Program-made: the position numbers and the translations under genes
Notes under the pieces: generated by a model
Databases searched by the model: none
Seen by the model: the letters and a program-made list of their open reading frames with translations, nothing else
Told to the model about the DNA's origin: nothing
Shown: piece by piece, positions 46,619-55,690 of the stretch
Position numbering within the stretch: position 1 is the first letter of the stretch
Layout: every line of letters starts with the position of its first letter
Source: Phocaeicola barnesiae DSM 18169 = JCM 13652
GTDB taxonomy: Bacteria > Bacteroidota > Bacteroidia > Bacteroidales > Bacteroidaceae
NCBI RefSeq assembly: GCF_000374585.1
Contig: NZ_KB894643.1
Coordinates: 274,773 to 338,772 of the forward strand
DNA: 64,000 nucleotides
Direction: 5' to 3'

Positions 46619-46662
46619 AACCGGTTGCAAATATAGTAAAAATAACTTAGCAACAGACTGTT
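46619..46662 (-). promoter_or_regulatory. promoter and candidate TetR sites of RND operon 2
   Basis: TATATTTG on the minus strand (46628-46635) is a good -7 box. Next to it are two palindromes: AACCGGTT (46619-46626), at the presumed start of transcription, and AACAG-A-CTGTT (46652-46662), near the -33 position. Either could bind the TetR protein encoded at the end of the operon. The -33 element itself is weak. Confidence 0.42.
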
Positions 46663-46810
46663 TTAACGAACAATAACCCTCCCCCAAGTGTTGTATAAAA
46701 ATATCCCAGTTTATCCGAACAATCGGCTATCAGCCGATAGCCCGGCAGCCGGTTTCTACGATAATCTATAGTTTTTCATACAAAAAAGCTTGCAATTAGC
46801 ATTTTATTTC
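46663..46810. other. intergenic region between RND operon 2 and maeB
   Basis: The 348-nt gap between the divergent adaptor and maeB genes holds the two promoters listed separately. This central part also has a small compound inverted repeat, ATCGGCT-ATC-AGCCGAT (46722-46738), overlapping GGCTATC/GATAGCC. It has no T tract. No ORF or RNA gene is recognised here. Confidence 0.5.
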
Positions 46811-46818
46811 TACATTTG
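46811..46818 (+). promoter_or_regulatory. -7 element of maeB
   Basis: TACATTTG at 46811-46818 is a consensus -7 box. CTTG (46789-46792), 18 nt upstream, is a poor -33 match. The ATG follows at 46859. Confidence 0.5.
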
Positions 46819-46858
46819 CGCAACACTTCTTAATGAACAATTTAAAATAGAATAGGAA

Positions 46859-49144
46859 ATGGCAAAAATTACGAAAGAAGCTGCCTTACTATATCATTCG
46901 CAAGGCAAACCGGGAAAGATAGAAGTCGTTCCCACCAAACCTTACCAGACCCAACGGGATCTGTCGTTGGCCTACTCTCCGGGAGTAGCCGAACCATGTC
47001 TGGAAATACAGAAAAGCCCTGAAACAGCCTATGACTATACAGCCAAAGGCAACCTGGTAGCCGTTATCTCCAACGGTACCGCCGTATTGGGATTAGGCGA
47101 CATCGGCGCCATGAGCGGAAAGCCTGTCATGGAAGGTAAAGGACTGCTGTTCAAGATTTATGCCGGTATCGATGTATTCGACATCGAAGTCAACGAAAAA
47201 GACCCGGACAAGTTCATCGAAGCCGTAAAAGCCATCGCACCTACTTTCGGAGGTATCAACCTGGAAGACATCAAGGCACCCGAATGTTTCAAGATAGAAC
47301 AGCGCCTGAAAGAGGAACTGGATATTCCGGTCATGCACGACGACCAGCACGGTACGGCCATCATTTCGAGCGCCGGACTGCTGAATGCTCTCGAAGTAGC
47401 CGGAAAGAAGATTGAAGACGTGAAAATTGTTGTCAACGGTGCCGGTGCTTCTGCCGTATCATGTACGAAACTGTACGTCTCACTGGGCGCCCGCCTGGAA
47501 AACATCGTCATGCTGGACAGCAAGGGTGTCATCTCGAAAGAACGTACCGACCTGAACGAACAGAAACGCTTCTTTGCTACCGACCGCACAGACATCCACA
47601 CCCTGGCAGAAGCCATCAAGGGTGCCGACGTATTCCTGGGACTTTCCAAAGGTAACGTCCTGTCACAGGATATGATCCGCAGCATGGCCGACCATCCGAT
47701 TGTATTCGCCCTGGCCAACCCGACTCCGGAAATCTCTTACGAAGACGCCATGGCTTCCCGCCCCGACGTACTGATGGCAACCGGACGTTCCGACTATCCG
47801 AACCAGATAAACAATGTCATCGGATTCCCTTACATCTTCCGTGGAGCTCTCGATACCCGTGCCACAGCCATCAACGAAGACATGAAACTGGCTGCCGTAC
47901 GCGCCATTGCCGGACTGGCCAAGAAACCAGTACCCGACATCGTGAACGAAGCTTACCACGTCAACAACCTGACTTTCGGTCCGGAATACTTCATCCCGAA
48001 ACCGGTAGACCCGCGTCTGATTACCGAAGTATCTATGGCAGTAGCCAAAGCGGCCATGGATTCAGGAGTGGCACGTAAACAGATCAGCGACTGGGAAGGT
48101 TACAAGAACCACCTGCGCGAGCTGATGGGACAGGAAAACAAACTGACCCGCCAACTGTACGAAACCGCACGCCGCGACCCGCAACGGGTAGTCTTTGCCG
48201 AAGGCATCCACCCCAACATGCTGAAGGCAGCCGTAGAAGCCAAATCGGAAGGCATCTGTCACCCGATTCTGCTGGGCAACGAAGAACGTATCACGAAACT
48301 GGCGAAGGAACTTGACCTGAACCTGGAAGGTATCGAAATCGTCAACCTGCGTCACGACCGTGAAGCCGACCGCCGCGAACGTTACGCACGCATCCTGTGC
48401 GAGAAACGTGCCCGCCAGGGAGCCAACTTCCAGGAAGCCAACGATAAGATGTTCGAACGCAACTATTTCGGTATGATGATGGTAGAGACCGGCGAAGCAG
48501 ATGCTTTCGTAACTGGTCTGTACACCAAATATTCCAACACCATCAAGGTAGCCAAGGAAGTCATCGGTATCCAGCCGGGATACAAGCATTTCGGAACCAT
48601 GCATATCTTGAATTCCAAACATGGAACCTTCTTCATTGCCGATACACTGATAAACCGCCATCCGGACACCGAGACTCTGATTGACATTGCCAAACTCTCG
48701 GCCAAAGCTGTACGCTTCTTTAATCAGGAACCGGTTATGGCCATGCTTTCTTACTCGAACTTCGGTTCAGATACTGAAGGAAGTCCGGCCAAGGTGCACG
48801 AAGCCATTGCAACCTTGCAGGAAGAATATCCGGATTTGGCCATCGATGGAGAAATGCAAGTGAAATTCGCATTGAACAATCAGTTACGTGATGAAAAATA
48901 TCCGTTTACACGTCTGAAAGGAAAAGAAGTAAACACCTTGGTATTCCCGAACCTGAGCTCTGCCAATGCTACTTACCAGCTCATCCAGAACATGAGTGAA
49001 ACGGAAGTCATCGGCCCGATTCAGATGGGATTGAACAAACCGATTCATTTCACCGACATCGAAAGCTCTGTACGTGACATCGTGAACATTACCGCCATCG
49101 CTTGTATCGATGCCATTGTAGCCAAGAAGATAAACCATCAGTAA
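46859..49144 (+). CDS. maeB: NADP-dependent malic enzyme with phosphotransacetylase-like domain
   Basis: A 761-residue protein that decarboxylates malate to pyruvate, giving NADPH. The malic enzyme part (about 1-420) shows [35 protein letters not shown], the metal/active-site HDDQHGTA and the NADP-fold [14 protein letters not shown]. From about 430 a phosphate acetyl/butyryltransferase-like domain follows ([24 protein letters not shown]). As in other bacterial MaeB proteins it is probably regulatory and responds to acetyl-CoA rather than catalysing transfer. Length agrees with the family. It stands alone with its own promoter and terminator. Confidence 0.95.
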   Translation: MAKITKEAALLYHSQGKPGKIEVVPTKPYQTQRDLSLAYSPGVAEPCLEIQKSPETAYDYTAKGNLVAVISNGTAVLGLGDIGAMSGKPVMEGKGLLFKIYAGIDVFDIEVNEKDPDKFIEAVKAIAPTFGGINLEDIKAPECFKIEQRLKEELDIPVMHDDQHGTAIISSAGLLNALEVAGKKIEDVKIVVNGAGASAVSCTKLYVSLGARLENIVMLDSKGVISKERTDLNEQKRFFATDRTDIHTLAEAIKGADVFLGLSKGNVLSQDMIRSMADHPIVFALANPTPEISYEDAMASRPDVLMATGRSDYPNQINNVIGFPYIFRGALDTRATAINEDMKLAAVRAIAGLAKKPVPDIVNEAYHVNNLTFGPEYFIPKPVDPRLITEVSMAVAKAAMDSGVARKQISDWEGYKNHLRELMGQENKLTRQLYETARRDPQRVVFAEGIHPNMLKAAVEAKSEGICHPILLGNEERITKLAKELDLNLEGIEIVNLRHDREADRRERYARILCEKRARQGANFQEANDKMFERNYFGMMMVETGEADAFVTGLYTKYSNTIKVAKEVIGIQPGYKHFGTMHILNSKHGTFFIADTLINRHPDTETLIDIAKLSAKAVRFFNQEPVMAMLSYSNFGSDTEGSPAKVHEAIATLQEEYPDLAIDGEMQVKFALNNQLRDEKYPFTRLKGKEVNTLVFPNLSSANATYQLIQNMSETEVIGPIQMGLNKPIHFTDIESSVRDIVNITAIACIDAIVAKKINHQ

Positions 49145-49171
49145 TCCACTTTTTATGGAATAATATAACTC

Positions 49172-49226
49172 AGCAGAGATTCGGAAACAAGGCCAGTACG
49201 GCCCGATTCCGGATCTCTGCTTTTTT
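49172..49226 (+). terminator. terminator of maeB
   Basis: AGCAGAGATTCGGAA (49172-49186) pairs with TTCCGGATCTCTGCT (49207-49221) with one mismatch, and a T run follows. A smaller GGCC stem lies in the loop. Confidence 0.85.
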
Positions 49227-49245
49227 ATAACCGTTTTCAAACCCC

Positions 49246-49437
49246 ATGAAACCTATGAAAAAACCGCTTTCCCGTTCCCAATGTGTCGTCCTTACACTCC
49301 TGTGGGCCAGCATCTGTGCCCTGGTGTTCACCACCGCCGCACGCATAGACGGCCCGCTGATTGTTTCCATCCTGATTTCCGGTGCCCTGGTGTTCATTCC
49401 GGTAATACGTTCTGTCAAATCCTGGAAAAACAGATAA
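49246..49437 (+). CDS. small membrane protein, uncharacterised
   Basis: A 63-residue protein with two membrane helices (about 13-32 and 38-55) linked by a short ARIDGP turn, and a positively charged C-terminus (RSVKSWKNR). No family is recognised. A start at the second Met (49255) is possible. It lies between the maeB terminator and the gdhA promoter on the plus strand, with no overlapping gene on either strand. Its composition is that of a real small inner-membrane protein, though the length makes it less certain. Confidence 0.6.
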   Translation: MKPMKKPLSRSQCVVLTLLWASICALVFTTAARIDGPLIVSILISGALVFIPVIRSVKSWKNR

Positions 49438-49529
49438 ACTTTTTCCAATAAAAAAGCGCTTTACATAAAAAAAAGACATGCTTTATTCATTTTTTCTATT
49501 TTTTTGTTGGATGTTTAAGATATAATACA

Positions 49530-49537
49530 TACATTTG
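49530..49537 (+). promoter_or_regulatory. -7 element of gdhA
   Basis: TACATTTG at 49530-49537 is a consensus -7 element. A TTTTTG (49501-49506) lies 23 nt upstream, somewhat far for a -33 partner. The ATG is at 49586. Confidence 0.5.
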
Positions 49538-49585
49538 CCATCGTAAAGAAAATGAAAAACATTAATCAATAAAAGAGATACTAAA

Positions 49586-50920
49586 ATGAATGCAGCTAAA
49601 GTACTGGAAGATCTGAAAAGAAGATTTCCGAATGAACCTGAATACCATCAGGCAGTAGAAGAAGTGTTGGGTACAATCGAAGAAGAATACAACAAACACC
49701 CTGAATTCGACAAAGTAAACCTGATTGAACGTCTTTGCATTCCGGAACGTGTATACCAGTTCCGTGTGACTTGGGTAGACGACAAAGGCAACGTACAGAC
49801 CAACATGGGTTACCGTGTACAACATAACAACGCTATCGGCCCGTACAAAGGCGGTATCCGTTTCCACAGCTCAGTAAACCTGGGTATCCTGAAGTTCCTG
49901 GCTTTCGAACAGACATTCAAGAACGCGCTGACTACGCTTCCGATGGGTGGTGGTAAAGGTGGATCAGACTTCTCTCCACGTGGCAAGTCAAACGCTGAAG
50001 TCATGCGTTTCTGCCAGGCCTTCATGCTGGAATTGTGGCGCCACATCGGTCCTGAAACAGATGTACCTGCCGGCGATATAGGTGTAGGTGGCCGTGAAGT
50101 AGGTTTCATGTTCGGTATGTACAAGAAGCTGACCCGCGAATTCTCTGGTGTATTGACAGGTAAAGGACGCGAATTCGGTGGTTCACTGATTCGTCCGGAA
50201 GCTACCGGTTACGGTAACATCTACTTCCTGCAGGAAATGCTGAAGACCCGTAACATCGACATCACCGGAAAGACTTGTCTGGTATCCGGTTCAGGTAACG
50301 TGGCTCAGTATACCGTAGAAAAACTGATTCAGTTGGGCGCCAAGGTTGTAACTATGTCCGACTCTGACGGTTACATCTACGATCCGGACGGTATCGACCG
50401 CGAAAAACTGGATTACATCATGGAACTGAAAAACCTGTACCGTGGACGTATCCGCGAATATGCTGAAAAATATGGTTGCAAGTATGTAGCAGGAGCTCGT
50501 CCTTGGAACGAAAAGGCCGATATCGCTCTGCCGTCAGCAACTCAGAACGAAATCAACGGTGACGATGCCAAGGCTTTGATTGCCAACGGTGTATTCGCTG
50601 TATCAGAAGGTGCGAACATGCCTTCTACTCCAGAAGCTATCCGCGTATTCCAGGAAGCTAAGATTCTGTATGCTCCGGGTAAGGCTGCCAATGCAGGTGG
50701 TGTATCAGTATCTGGTCTGGAAATGACCCAGAACTCTATCAAACTGAGCTGGAGCCAGGAAGAAGTGGACGAAAAGCTGAAGAGCATCATGAAGAACATC
50801 CACGAGTCTTGTGTAAAATACGGTACAGAACCAGACGGTTACATCAACTACGTGAAGGGTGCCAACGTGGCCGGCTTCATGAAAGTAGCCAATGCCATGA
50901 TGGCTCAGGGTATTATCTGA
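49586..50920 (+). CDS. gdhA: glutamate dehydrogenase (NADP-type)
   Basis: A 444-residue hexameric enzyme that makes glutamate from 2-oxoglutarate and ammonium with NADPH. The dehydrogenase domain has YKGGIRFHSSVN, the catalytic/substrate Lys in LPMGGGKGGSDFSPRGKS, and DVPAGDIGVGGREVGFMFG. The nucleotide-binding fold contains SGSGNVAQYTVEKLIQLGAKVV. NADP preference is suggested by length and overall match to the 445-residue anabolic class, but cofactor use is not proved by sequence. Codon use is that of a highly expressed gene. It ends in a strong terminator followed by a repeat array. Confidence 0.94.
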   Translation: MNAAKVLEDLKRRFPNEPEYHQAVEEVLGTIEEEYNKHPEFDKVNLIERLCIPERVYQFRVTWVDDKGNVQTNMGYRVQHNNAIGPYKGGIRFHSSVNLGILKFLAFEQTFKNALTTLPMGGGKGGSDFSPRGKSNAEVMRFCQAFMLELWRHIGPETDVPAGDIGVGGREVGFMFGMYKKLTREFSGVLTGKGREFGGSLIRPEATGYGNIYFLQEMLKTRNIDITGKTCLVSGSGNVAQYTVEKLIQLGAKVVTMSDSDGYIYDPDGIDREKLDYIMELKNLYRGRIREYAEKYGCKYVAGARPWNEKADIALPSATQNEINGDDAKALIANGVFAVSEGANMPSTPEAIRVFQEAKILYAPGKAANAGGVSVSGLEMTQNSIKLSWSQEEVDEKLKSIMKNIHESCVKYGTEPDGYINYVKGANVAGFMKVANAMMAQGII

Positions 50921-50942
50921 TAAATTTCACCCCTATTATAGG

Positions 50943-51003
50943 TACGTTTGTCTAACAAACGTAAGCCTGATTCCGTTGTGAAACAGAATCAGGCTTTTTC
51001 TTT
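50943..51003 (+). terminator. double hairpin terminator of gdhA
   Basis: TACGTTTGT/ACAAACGTA (50943-50963, 3-nt loop) is followed by AAGCCTGATTC (50963-50973) paired with GAATCAGGCTT (50986-50996), and then by TTTCTTTG. The second stem is an 11-bp perfect match with a T tract. Confidence 0.88.
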
Positions 51004-51028
51004 GTCAGACATCCGGTACAGTGCCCCC

Positions 51029-51138
51029 AAAACGAACGTTCGTCCTGATAGAAACATGCTCGCGTTTCCATGAAAACATCCGGTCGTTTTAAGGAAAACA
51101 AACGGACGTATTGTCCCATACGTCCGGACGTTTTCCAC
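51029..51138. repeat. tandem 22-nt intergenic repeat, locus C (5 units)
   Basis: Five degenerate units of 21-23 nt (51029-51051, 51052-51072, 51073-51094, 51095-51117, 51118-51138) with an AAAC...CGTTT core, as at loci A and B. Palindromes include ACGAACGTTCGT (unit 1), CGTCCGGACG (unit 5) and a CGGACGTAT/ATACGTCCG stem (51103-51111 with 51118-51126). It lies between the gdhA terminator and the converging sulfatase gene. No protein is encoded; short frames across it are chance. Confidence 0.75.
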
Positions 51139-51212
51139 ATACGAAGAAAAAAGGCATGTACCCTCCAAAGATACACGCCTTTCCATATCATTATCCCTAA
51201 CTTGAAAACTTC

Positions 51213-52766
51213 TTATATCTCGTCCGGCCAGGGGCAAGCCTTTCCGGTAGCCTTGAAACTCGGACGTTGTCCGCCTGCCTTCCTCAGATACTCTCCCAGT
51301 TCCTTGGATAGTTTTTTCACGATATCCGGATGTTGGGCCGCTACATCATTCGTTTCACCGATGTCCCCCGGTATATTGAACAGCTCTTTCTTTCCGGTTT
51401 CATAATAATAGACCAACTTCCAGTCATCCTTCCGGATAGCACAGTTCAGGTTGATACCCGGACCGTCATTCCCCCAGATATTCGGGAAGTTCCATACCAG
51501 GGCACGTCCCTTCGAGGTATCTCCGGTCTGTTTCAGCATCGGCATGAAGCTGATACCGTCTATCGGTGCAACCGTCTGATAATCCTTCACTCCGGCCATT
51601 TCCAGAATCGTCGGATAGAAATCTTCGATAATCAGATACTTATCGCAACGGGTATCGGGCTGTACCTCACCCGGCCATTTCACAATCATCGGCTCACGGA
51701 TTCCTCCTTCGTACATCGAACCCTTACCACTTCTCAAAGGCGCATTCTGAGTATGAGGGGTTCCGTCACGCCATCCGGGTTCAGCCGCCAGACCACCGTT
51801 GTCACTCATGAAAATCACGATAGTATTGTCCGCCTCACCGTTCTTTTCGAGCCAGTCCATCAAATCGCCCAGACTCTTGTCCATTCCCTCTATCAGAGAC
51901 GCGTAAGCCGCTTCTTTGTCAGTCAACCCCTTACGGACATATTTCGGGAAGAAACGCATGTCCTTGTCTATCGGAATATGAATGGCATAGTGTGCCATAT
52001 AAAGATAAAACGGCTGGTTGTATTTCTTGGCCTTGTCGAGTGCCTTGATGGCTTCCTGAGTCAAAGCTTCGGTTACGAAGGTACCGGTTCCCCAATAGTC
52101 CTCCAGACCCGGAATCGACATCAGTGAGTAAGGTTTACCATCCTTGGTATGCCCGTAATTCACTTCACTCAGGTAAGAAGCCAAACCTCCGGCAGCATGT
52201 CCGGCTATGTTAACTTCAAACCCCCAGTGTATAGGGTTCTCTCCCGGAGTATCGATAGCACCGAAATGAGCTTTACCGCAATGGATGGTATGATAACCGC
52301 TCCGGCGCAACAATTCTACGAAAGAAGTCCCCACATAGGTATTGTTCGTACCGGGCACCTGCGAGACCCCGTTGTAGTTCCAGTCCGGCAATTGCACGGT
52401 TTCGCTCGTCCGGTCGGTCATCTTGTTTTTTTCCAGTGTCCAGTTGGTAACCCGATGACGTACGTTGTTCGCTCCGGTAATCAGACTACACCGGGTAGCC
52501 GAGCTCAACGGACAGGCATACGCCTGAGTAAACATCATCCCTTGTTTGGCCAGACGCTCCATATTAGGAGTCTCATAAACACTGTTATAATAGGTTTTTT
52601 CGGTCCAGAATGGCAAGGAGGTATCCTGCCATCCCATATCATCTACCATGAAAAGAATAATATTCGGACGCTTATCCGTACTTTCAGGTGCCTGTTGAGC
52701 AGACAAAGGACTCACCGTTCCGGCAAGTGCAGCCAATGTCAAAGAATATAATACAGGTTTGTTCAT
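51213..52766 (-). CDS. type I sulfatase, serine-type, exported
   Basis: A 517-residue sulfatase with a signal peptide ending LSAQQ. Metal ligands are in FMVDDMGWQD (D42, D43). The formylglycine site reads S88-S-A-T-R92, so the modified residue would be a serine, activated by an anaerobic radical-SAM maturase, and not the commoner cysteine. Further catalytic motifs are HCGKAHFG, FMSDNGGLAAEPG and the C-terminal lysine loop KDDWKLVYYYETGKKELFN. The first part resembles S1 sulfatases acting on sulfated sugars. It is the last gene of the SusC/SusD/GH29 unit, so sulfate removal from a fucosylated glycan is likely. Confidence 0.92.
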   Translation of the reverse strand: MNKPVLYSLTLAALAGTVSPLSAQQAPESTDKRPNIILFMVDDMGWQDTSLPFWTEKTYYNSVYETPNMERLAKQGMMFTQAYACPLSSATRCSLITGANNVRHRVTNWTLEKNKMTDRTSETVQLPDWNYNGVSQVPGTNNTYVGTSFVELLRRSGYHTIHCGKAHFGAIDTPGENPIHWGFEVNIAGHAAGGLASYLSEVNYGHTKDGKPYSLMSIPGLEDYWGTGTFVTEALTQEAIKALDKAKKYNQPFYLYMAHYAIHIPIDKDMRFFPKYVRKGLTDKEAAYASLIEGMDKSLGDLMDWLEKNGEADNTIVIFMSDNGGLAAEPGWRDGTPHTQNAPLRSGKGSMYEGGIREPMIVKWPGEVQPDTRCDKYLIIEDFYPTILEMAGVKDYQTVAPIDGISFMPMLKQTGDTSKGRALVWNFPNIWGNDGPGINLNCAIRKDDWKLVYYYETGKKELFNIPGDIGETNDVAAQHPDIVKKLSKELGEYLRKAGGQRPSFKATGKACPWPDEI

Positions 52767-52787
52767 ATCTTTACAATTTAATGATTT

Positions 52788-54164
52788 TCAATAAATACTG
52801 AAATTACAGATTTCCGGTTGGCCAACCGATTCCGTAACCTTCAGACGGAAAGCCGAAGCTTTCACAGGACCTATCTTCTCAATCCGTTTATGTCCGACCG
52901 ATTCGCCTTTGGCTACCTGAATCCATCGTCCGTCCACCTTCGCCTCGATTTCATAATGCCGGATGCGTTCTCCCTTTGTAATATCCTCCTGCAATATGCA
53001 ATACGTGACTTCCGGATTATTCTTTACCGACAAAGTAAGTTGTCTTGCCGTTCCGGATGTCTGTGCCAACGGATTCCCCCAACGGCGGTCAATCTCCTGT
53101 CCCCACTCTTCCAGCCGTTTGCAATCGCCTGCCGGAAGCAGTCCCGAGGGGTCCGGAGTCAGACCGACAATCAAGGTAGCATTCCTCCCGACTGATTTCT
53201 CGTACATATCCATCAGAGTCTCCAACGAACAGATGTTATTTTCGTCGTCCGGTTCCCAAAACCATTCATGCCGGCCGTTTGCGCCCCGAAGCGGTGTATC
53301 AGCCATAGCCGGAACCCAATAAGCTCCTGTAACATCACCATGCTTCAACCGTTCTATATAAGCCTGCGCATCTTCCGTATCCTTACTATGGCTGAACGGA
53401 GTAGCAAAAGTAGACCAACAAGGATACCCTACCGTACCACTTTCCGAACCTCCCCAACGGAAATCGGCCCGCTCTACATTGTGATAGAACAGACATTCCG
53501 GCTGATACTTTGTCACAATAGGTTCCACATCAGGTCCCAGCCCTTTCGGGTCATCGGCACCCCCATCAAACCAAATCAGGAACAAGTCTCCATAACGCGA
53601 ACAAAGTTCCTCCACCATCTTTTCACAATAACGCTTATACCATTGCTGGCGGTTGGCGGCAAATTCTCCTCCACCGGCAACCTGGAAATTATGGATTCCC
53701 AACAGAGAATTCCAACGGATACCGACATAAATACCCGGTTGGACTCCGTATTTCCGGCAGGAATTCACAAAATCACGGACTATGTCACCTTTTCCGTCAC
53801 GCCATTTCACTGCTTTCAGACAATAAGGATTCACATCACTTTGCCAAAGTCCGAAGCCCGTTTCATGCGTAGCGGTCAATACGGCGAACTTACATCCGGC
53901 AGATTTAGCAGCCCGAATCCACTGGTCGGTATCCAGACTATCGGGCGAGAATATGTTGTAATCTTCAATCGGTTGAATCCGATTGTTACCTTGTCCATAA
54001 CGGACTCCATCGAACACATGCAGGTCATAATGGAAAACAGCCCCCATCTCGGCTTCATGCCATTTAAGCTGATGCGGAGCAGGAACCGGAAGGCTCTGTG
54101 CGTAACCGGCCGTTACGCACAGCATCCATCCCAGTAAAAAGTTGAAAATCTTTCTGTTTATCAT
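52788..54164 (-). CDS. GH29 alpha-L-fucosidase, exported, with C-terminal sandwich domain
   Basis: A 458-residue enzyme with a signal peptide (cleavage near GYAQS). The catalytic TIM barrel covers about 30-330. The likely nucleophile is Asp200 in LFLIWFDGGADDP, and ATHETGFGLWQSDVNPY and SLLGIHNFQVAGGGEF are family segments. The N-terminal strand GAVFHYDLHVFDG differs from the usual MFIHFG of GH29. Residues 350-458 form a beta-sandwich like discoidin or the fucosidase C-terminal domain. It should release terminal fucose from a glycan. The gene lies 20 nt downstream of susD and 21 nt upstream of the sulfatase, in one operon. Confidence 0.9.
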   Translation of the reverse strand: MINRKIFNFLLGWMLCVTAGYAQSLPVPAPHQLKWHEAEMGAVFHYDLHVFDGVRYGQGNNRIQPIEDYNIFSPDSLDTDQWIRAAKSAGCKFAVLTATHETGFGLWQSDVNPYCLKAVKWRDGKGDIVRDFVNSCRKYGVQPGIYVGIRWNSLLGIHNFQVAGGGEFAANRQQWYKRYCEKMVEELCSRYGDLFLIWFDGGADDPKGLGPDVEPIVTKYQPECLFYHNVERADFRWGGSESGTVGYPCWSTFATPFSHSKDTEDAQAYIERLKHGDVTGAYWVPAMADTPLRGANGRHEWFWEPDDENNICSLETLMDMYEKSVGRNATLIVGLTPDPSGLLPAGDCKRLEEWGQEIDRRWGNPLAQTSGTARQLTLSVKNNPEVTYCILQEDITKGERIRHYEIEAKVDGRWIQVAKGESVGHKRIEKIGPVKASAFRLKVTESVGQPEICNFSIY

Positions 54165-54184
54165 ATTTTATAAAAATTCATCTG

Positions 54185-55678
54185 TCATTCAGCACCTTCA
54201 TAGCCAGGGTTCTGAGCCAGATTCGGATTCGCTTCGCGTTGTCTCTGCGGAATCGGGTAAAGCACATGATACGGTTTGGCATTCTTTCCACGTTCAATGG
54301 CATTTGAGATGAATTTGCCATGACGAATCAAATCTTCACGTCTCAAACCTTCAGAGAAGAATTCACGTCCTCGTTCAGCCAAGATAAAATCACGCAGACT
54401 CTCCTTTGTCGGATAATCGCCTAATACAATGTCGGCCACCTTGGCACGCTGACGCACCTGGTTAATCAGACTGATACTTTCAGCATTCGGTCCGTTCAGT
54501 TCATTCAAGGCTTCTGCCCTGCACAGAAGAATGTCGGCATAACGGATATAAACAATATCGTTTCCGTTGTTTTCACCCGAAGCATTCGGGTCCGGCCAGT
54601 ACTTGAAGCTACGTACGTCGTCCAGTGCATTGCCGTTTGCATCACGAAGCAGTTCCACTTCCTCACCGTTCTGATCCGTATAATGAGTTATCAGTACTTC
54701 CGTACGTGCGTCTCCCGCTTCAAAGGTATCATAAAAAGCGGTATAAGTACGGAATTGAGCACCAAAATTTATCCAATTTGTTTGAATCGGGTAGTTGGGA
54801 GGGAAAGCATGAGGCATATAATTGTTATGATATCCAGCCTGAGCAATACACGGAGCACGGTAAATGTACTCTTTATTGTCCTCACCTTCTACAGAAAACA
54901 TCTTCTTATAATCCGCATACAGCGAATAATAATTCAAGTCAATCACTTTCTGAGCTGTAGCTGCCGCTTTTTCCCAATCCTTCTCATGCATGTAAAGTTT
55001 AGTCAGAACAGACAGGGCAGCACCCTTTGTAGCCTTACCGATAGGATTTTCTTCTACAGGAAGATACTCTGCCGCAAAGGTCAAATCGTCTACCAGATAC
55101 TTTACGAACTCTTCCTGCGAAGCACGGGGAGTAGATTTACCGATTTCCTCAATTTCATCGGGAGTGGCATTCTTCGGGATCTCGATAATCGGAGTCGGTC
55201 CGAACAGATTCAGCAGATAATAATAAGAGACAGCACGGATGAAACGGGCCTCTCCCTGAGCCGATTTCAGATTCTCTTCCGAAATACCGGTCAATCCGTC
55301 AGTAACATTCAATACGGAATTGGCGCTTGCCACCGCTTCATACATCTTTCCCCAGAAAGAATTCAGGAAAGAATTGTCTACCGCCCAACTGAAGTTGATG
55401 AACGGATAAGCGTCGCGTTCCAGTCCACCTCCGGTTTCGAATGCAATATCGGTAGGAAACTCGTTCATCAAAAAAGTATAGTTACGACTGTTATATTCAA
55501 TGATGCGTGAACGGGCATAAGCACCTGTCAACAGAGCATCCAGCCCGGACTGGTCCTGCAACATACCGTCAGGATCATATTCTGTATAGATTTCTTCTTT
55601 CAAAAAGTCTGTGCAACCTGTAAAGCCGACCATCAGACAAGCCAGCGCCGACAAACGGATATAATTTGAAAATTTCAT
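54185..55678 (-). CDS. susD: SusD/RagB-type glycan-binding lipoprotein
   Basis: A 497-residue surface lipoprotein. The signal ends LMVGFTGCTDFLKEE, with lipobox Cys22. Features are the N-terminal SusD_RagB_3 part (LDALLTGAYARSRIIEYNSRNY), tetratricopeptide-like helices (TKLYMHEKDWEKAAATAQKVIDLNYYSLY), and the conserved C-terminal part (YIRYADILLCRAEALNELNGP; ILAERGREFFSEGLRREDLIRHGKF). It captures oligosaccharides and forms a lid over the SusC channel. The partner gene is 12 nt upstream. Ligand specificity is not readable. Confidence 0.95.
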   Translation of the reverse strand: MKFSNYIRLSALACLMVGFTGCTDFLKEEIYTEYDPDGMLQDQSGLDALLTGAYARSRIIEYNSRNYTFLMNEFPTDIAFETGGGLERDAYPFINFSWAVDNSFLNSFWGKMYEAVASANSVLNVTDGLTGISEENLKSAQGEARFIRAVSYYYLLNLFGPTPIIEIPKNATPDEIEEIGKSTPRASQEEFVKYLVDDLTFAAEYLPVEENPIGKATKGAALSVLTKLYMHEKDWEKAAATAQKVIDLNYYSLYADYKKMFSVEGEDNKEYIYRAPCIAQAGYHNNYMPHAFPPNYPIQTNWINFGAQFRTYTAFYDTFEAGDARTEVLITHYTDQNGEEVELLRDANGNALDDVRSFKYWPDPNASGENNGNDIVYIRYADILLCRAEALNELNGPNAESISLINQVRQRAKVADIVLGDYPTKESLRDFILAERGREFFSEGLRREDLIRHGKFISNAIERGKNAKPYHVLYPIPQRQREANPNLAQNPGYEGAE

Positions 55679-55690
55679 GATATTCTGTTT

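Noticed and set aside
46722-46738. Rho-independent terminator before maeB
   Set aside because: The 7-bp inverted repeat has no T tract and no gene ends there; the neighbouring genes are divergent.
50989-51237. Two overlapping short frames on the minus strand across repeat locus C
   Set aside because: They are made by the repeat units themselves (recurring RTF/KTT-like peptides), cross the gdhA terminator, and lack any signal or domain.
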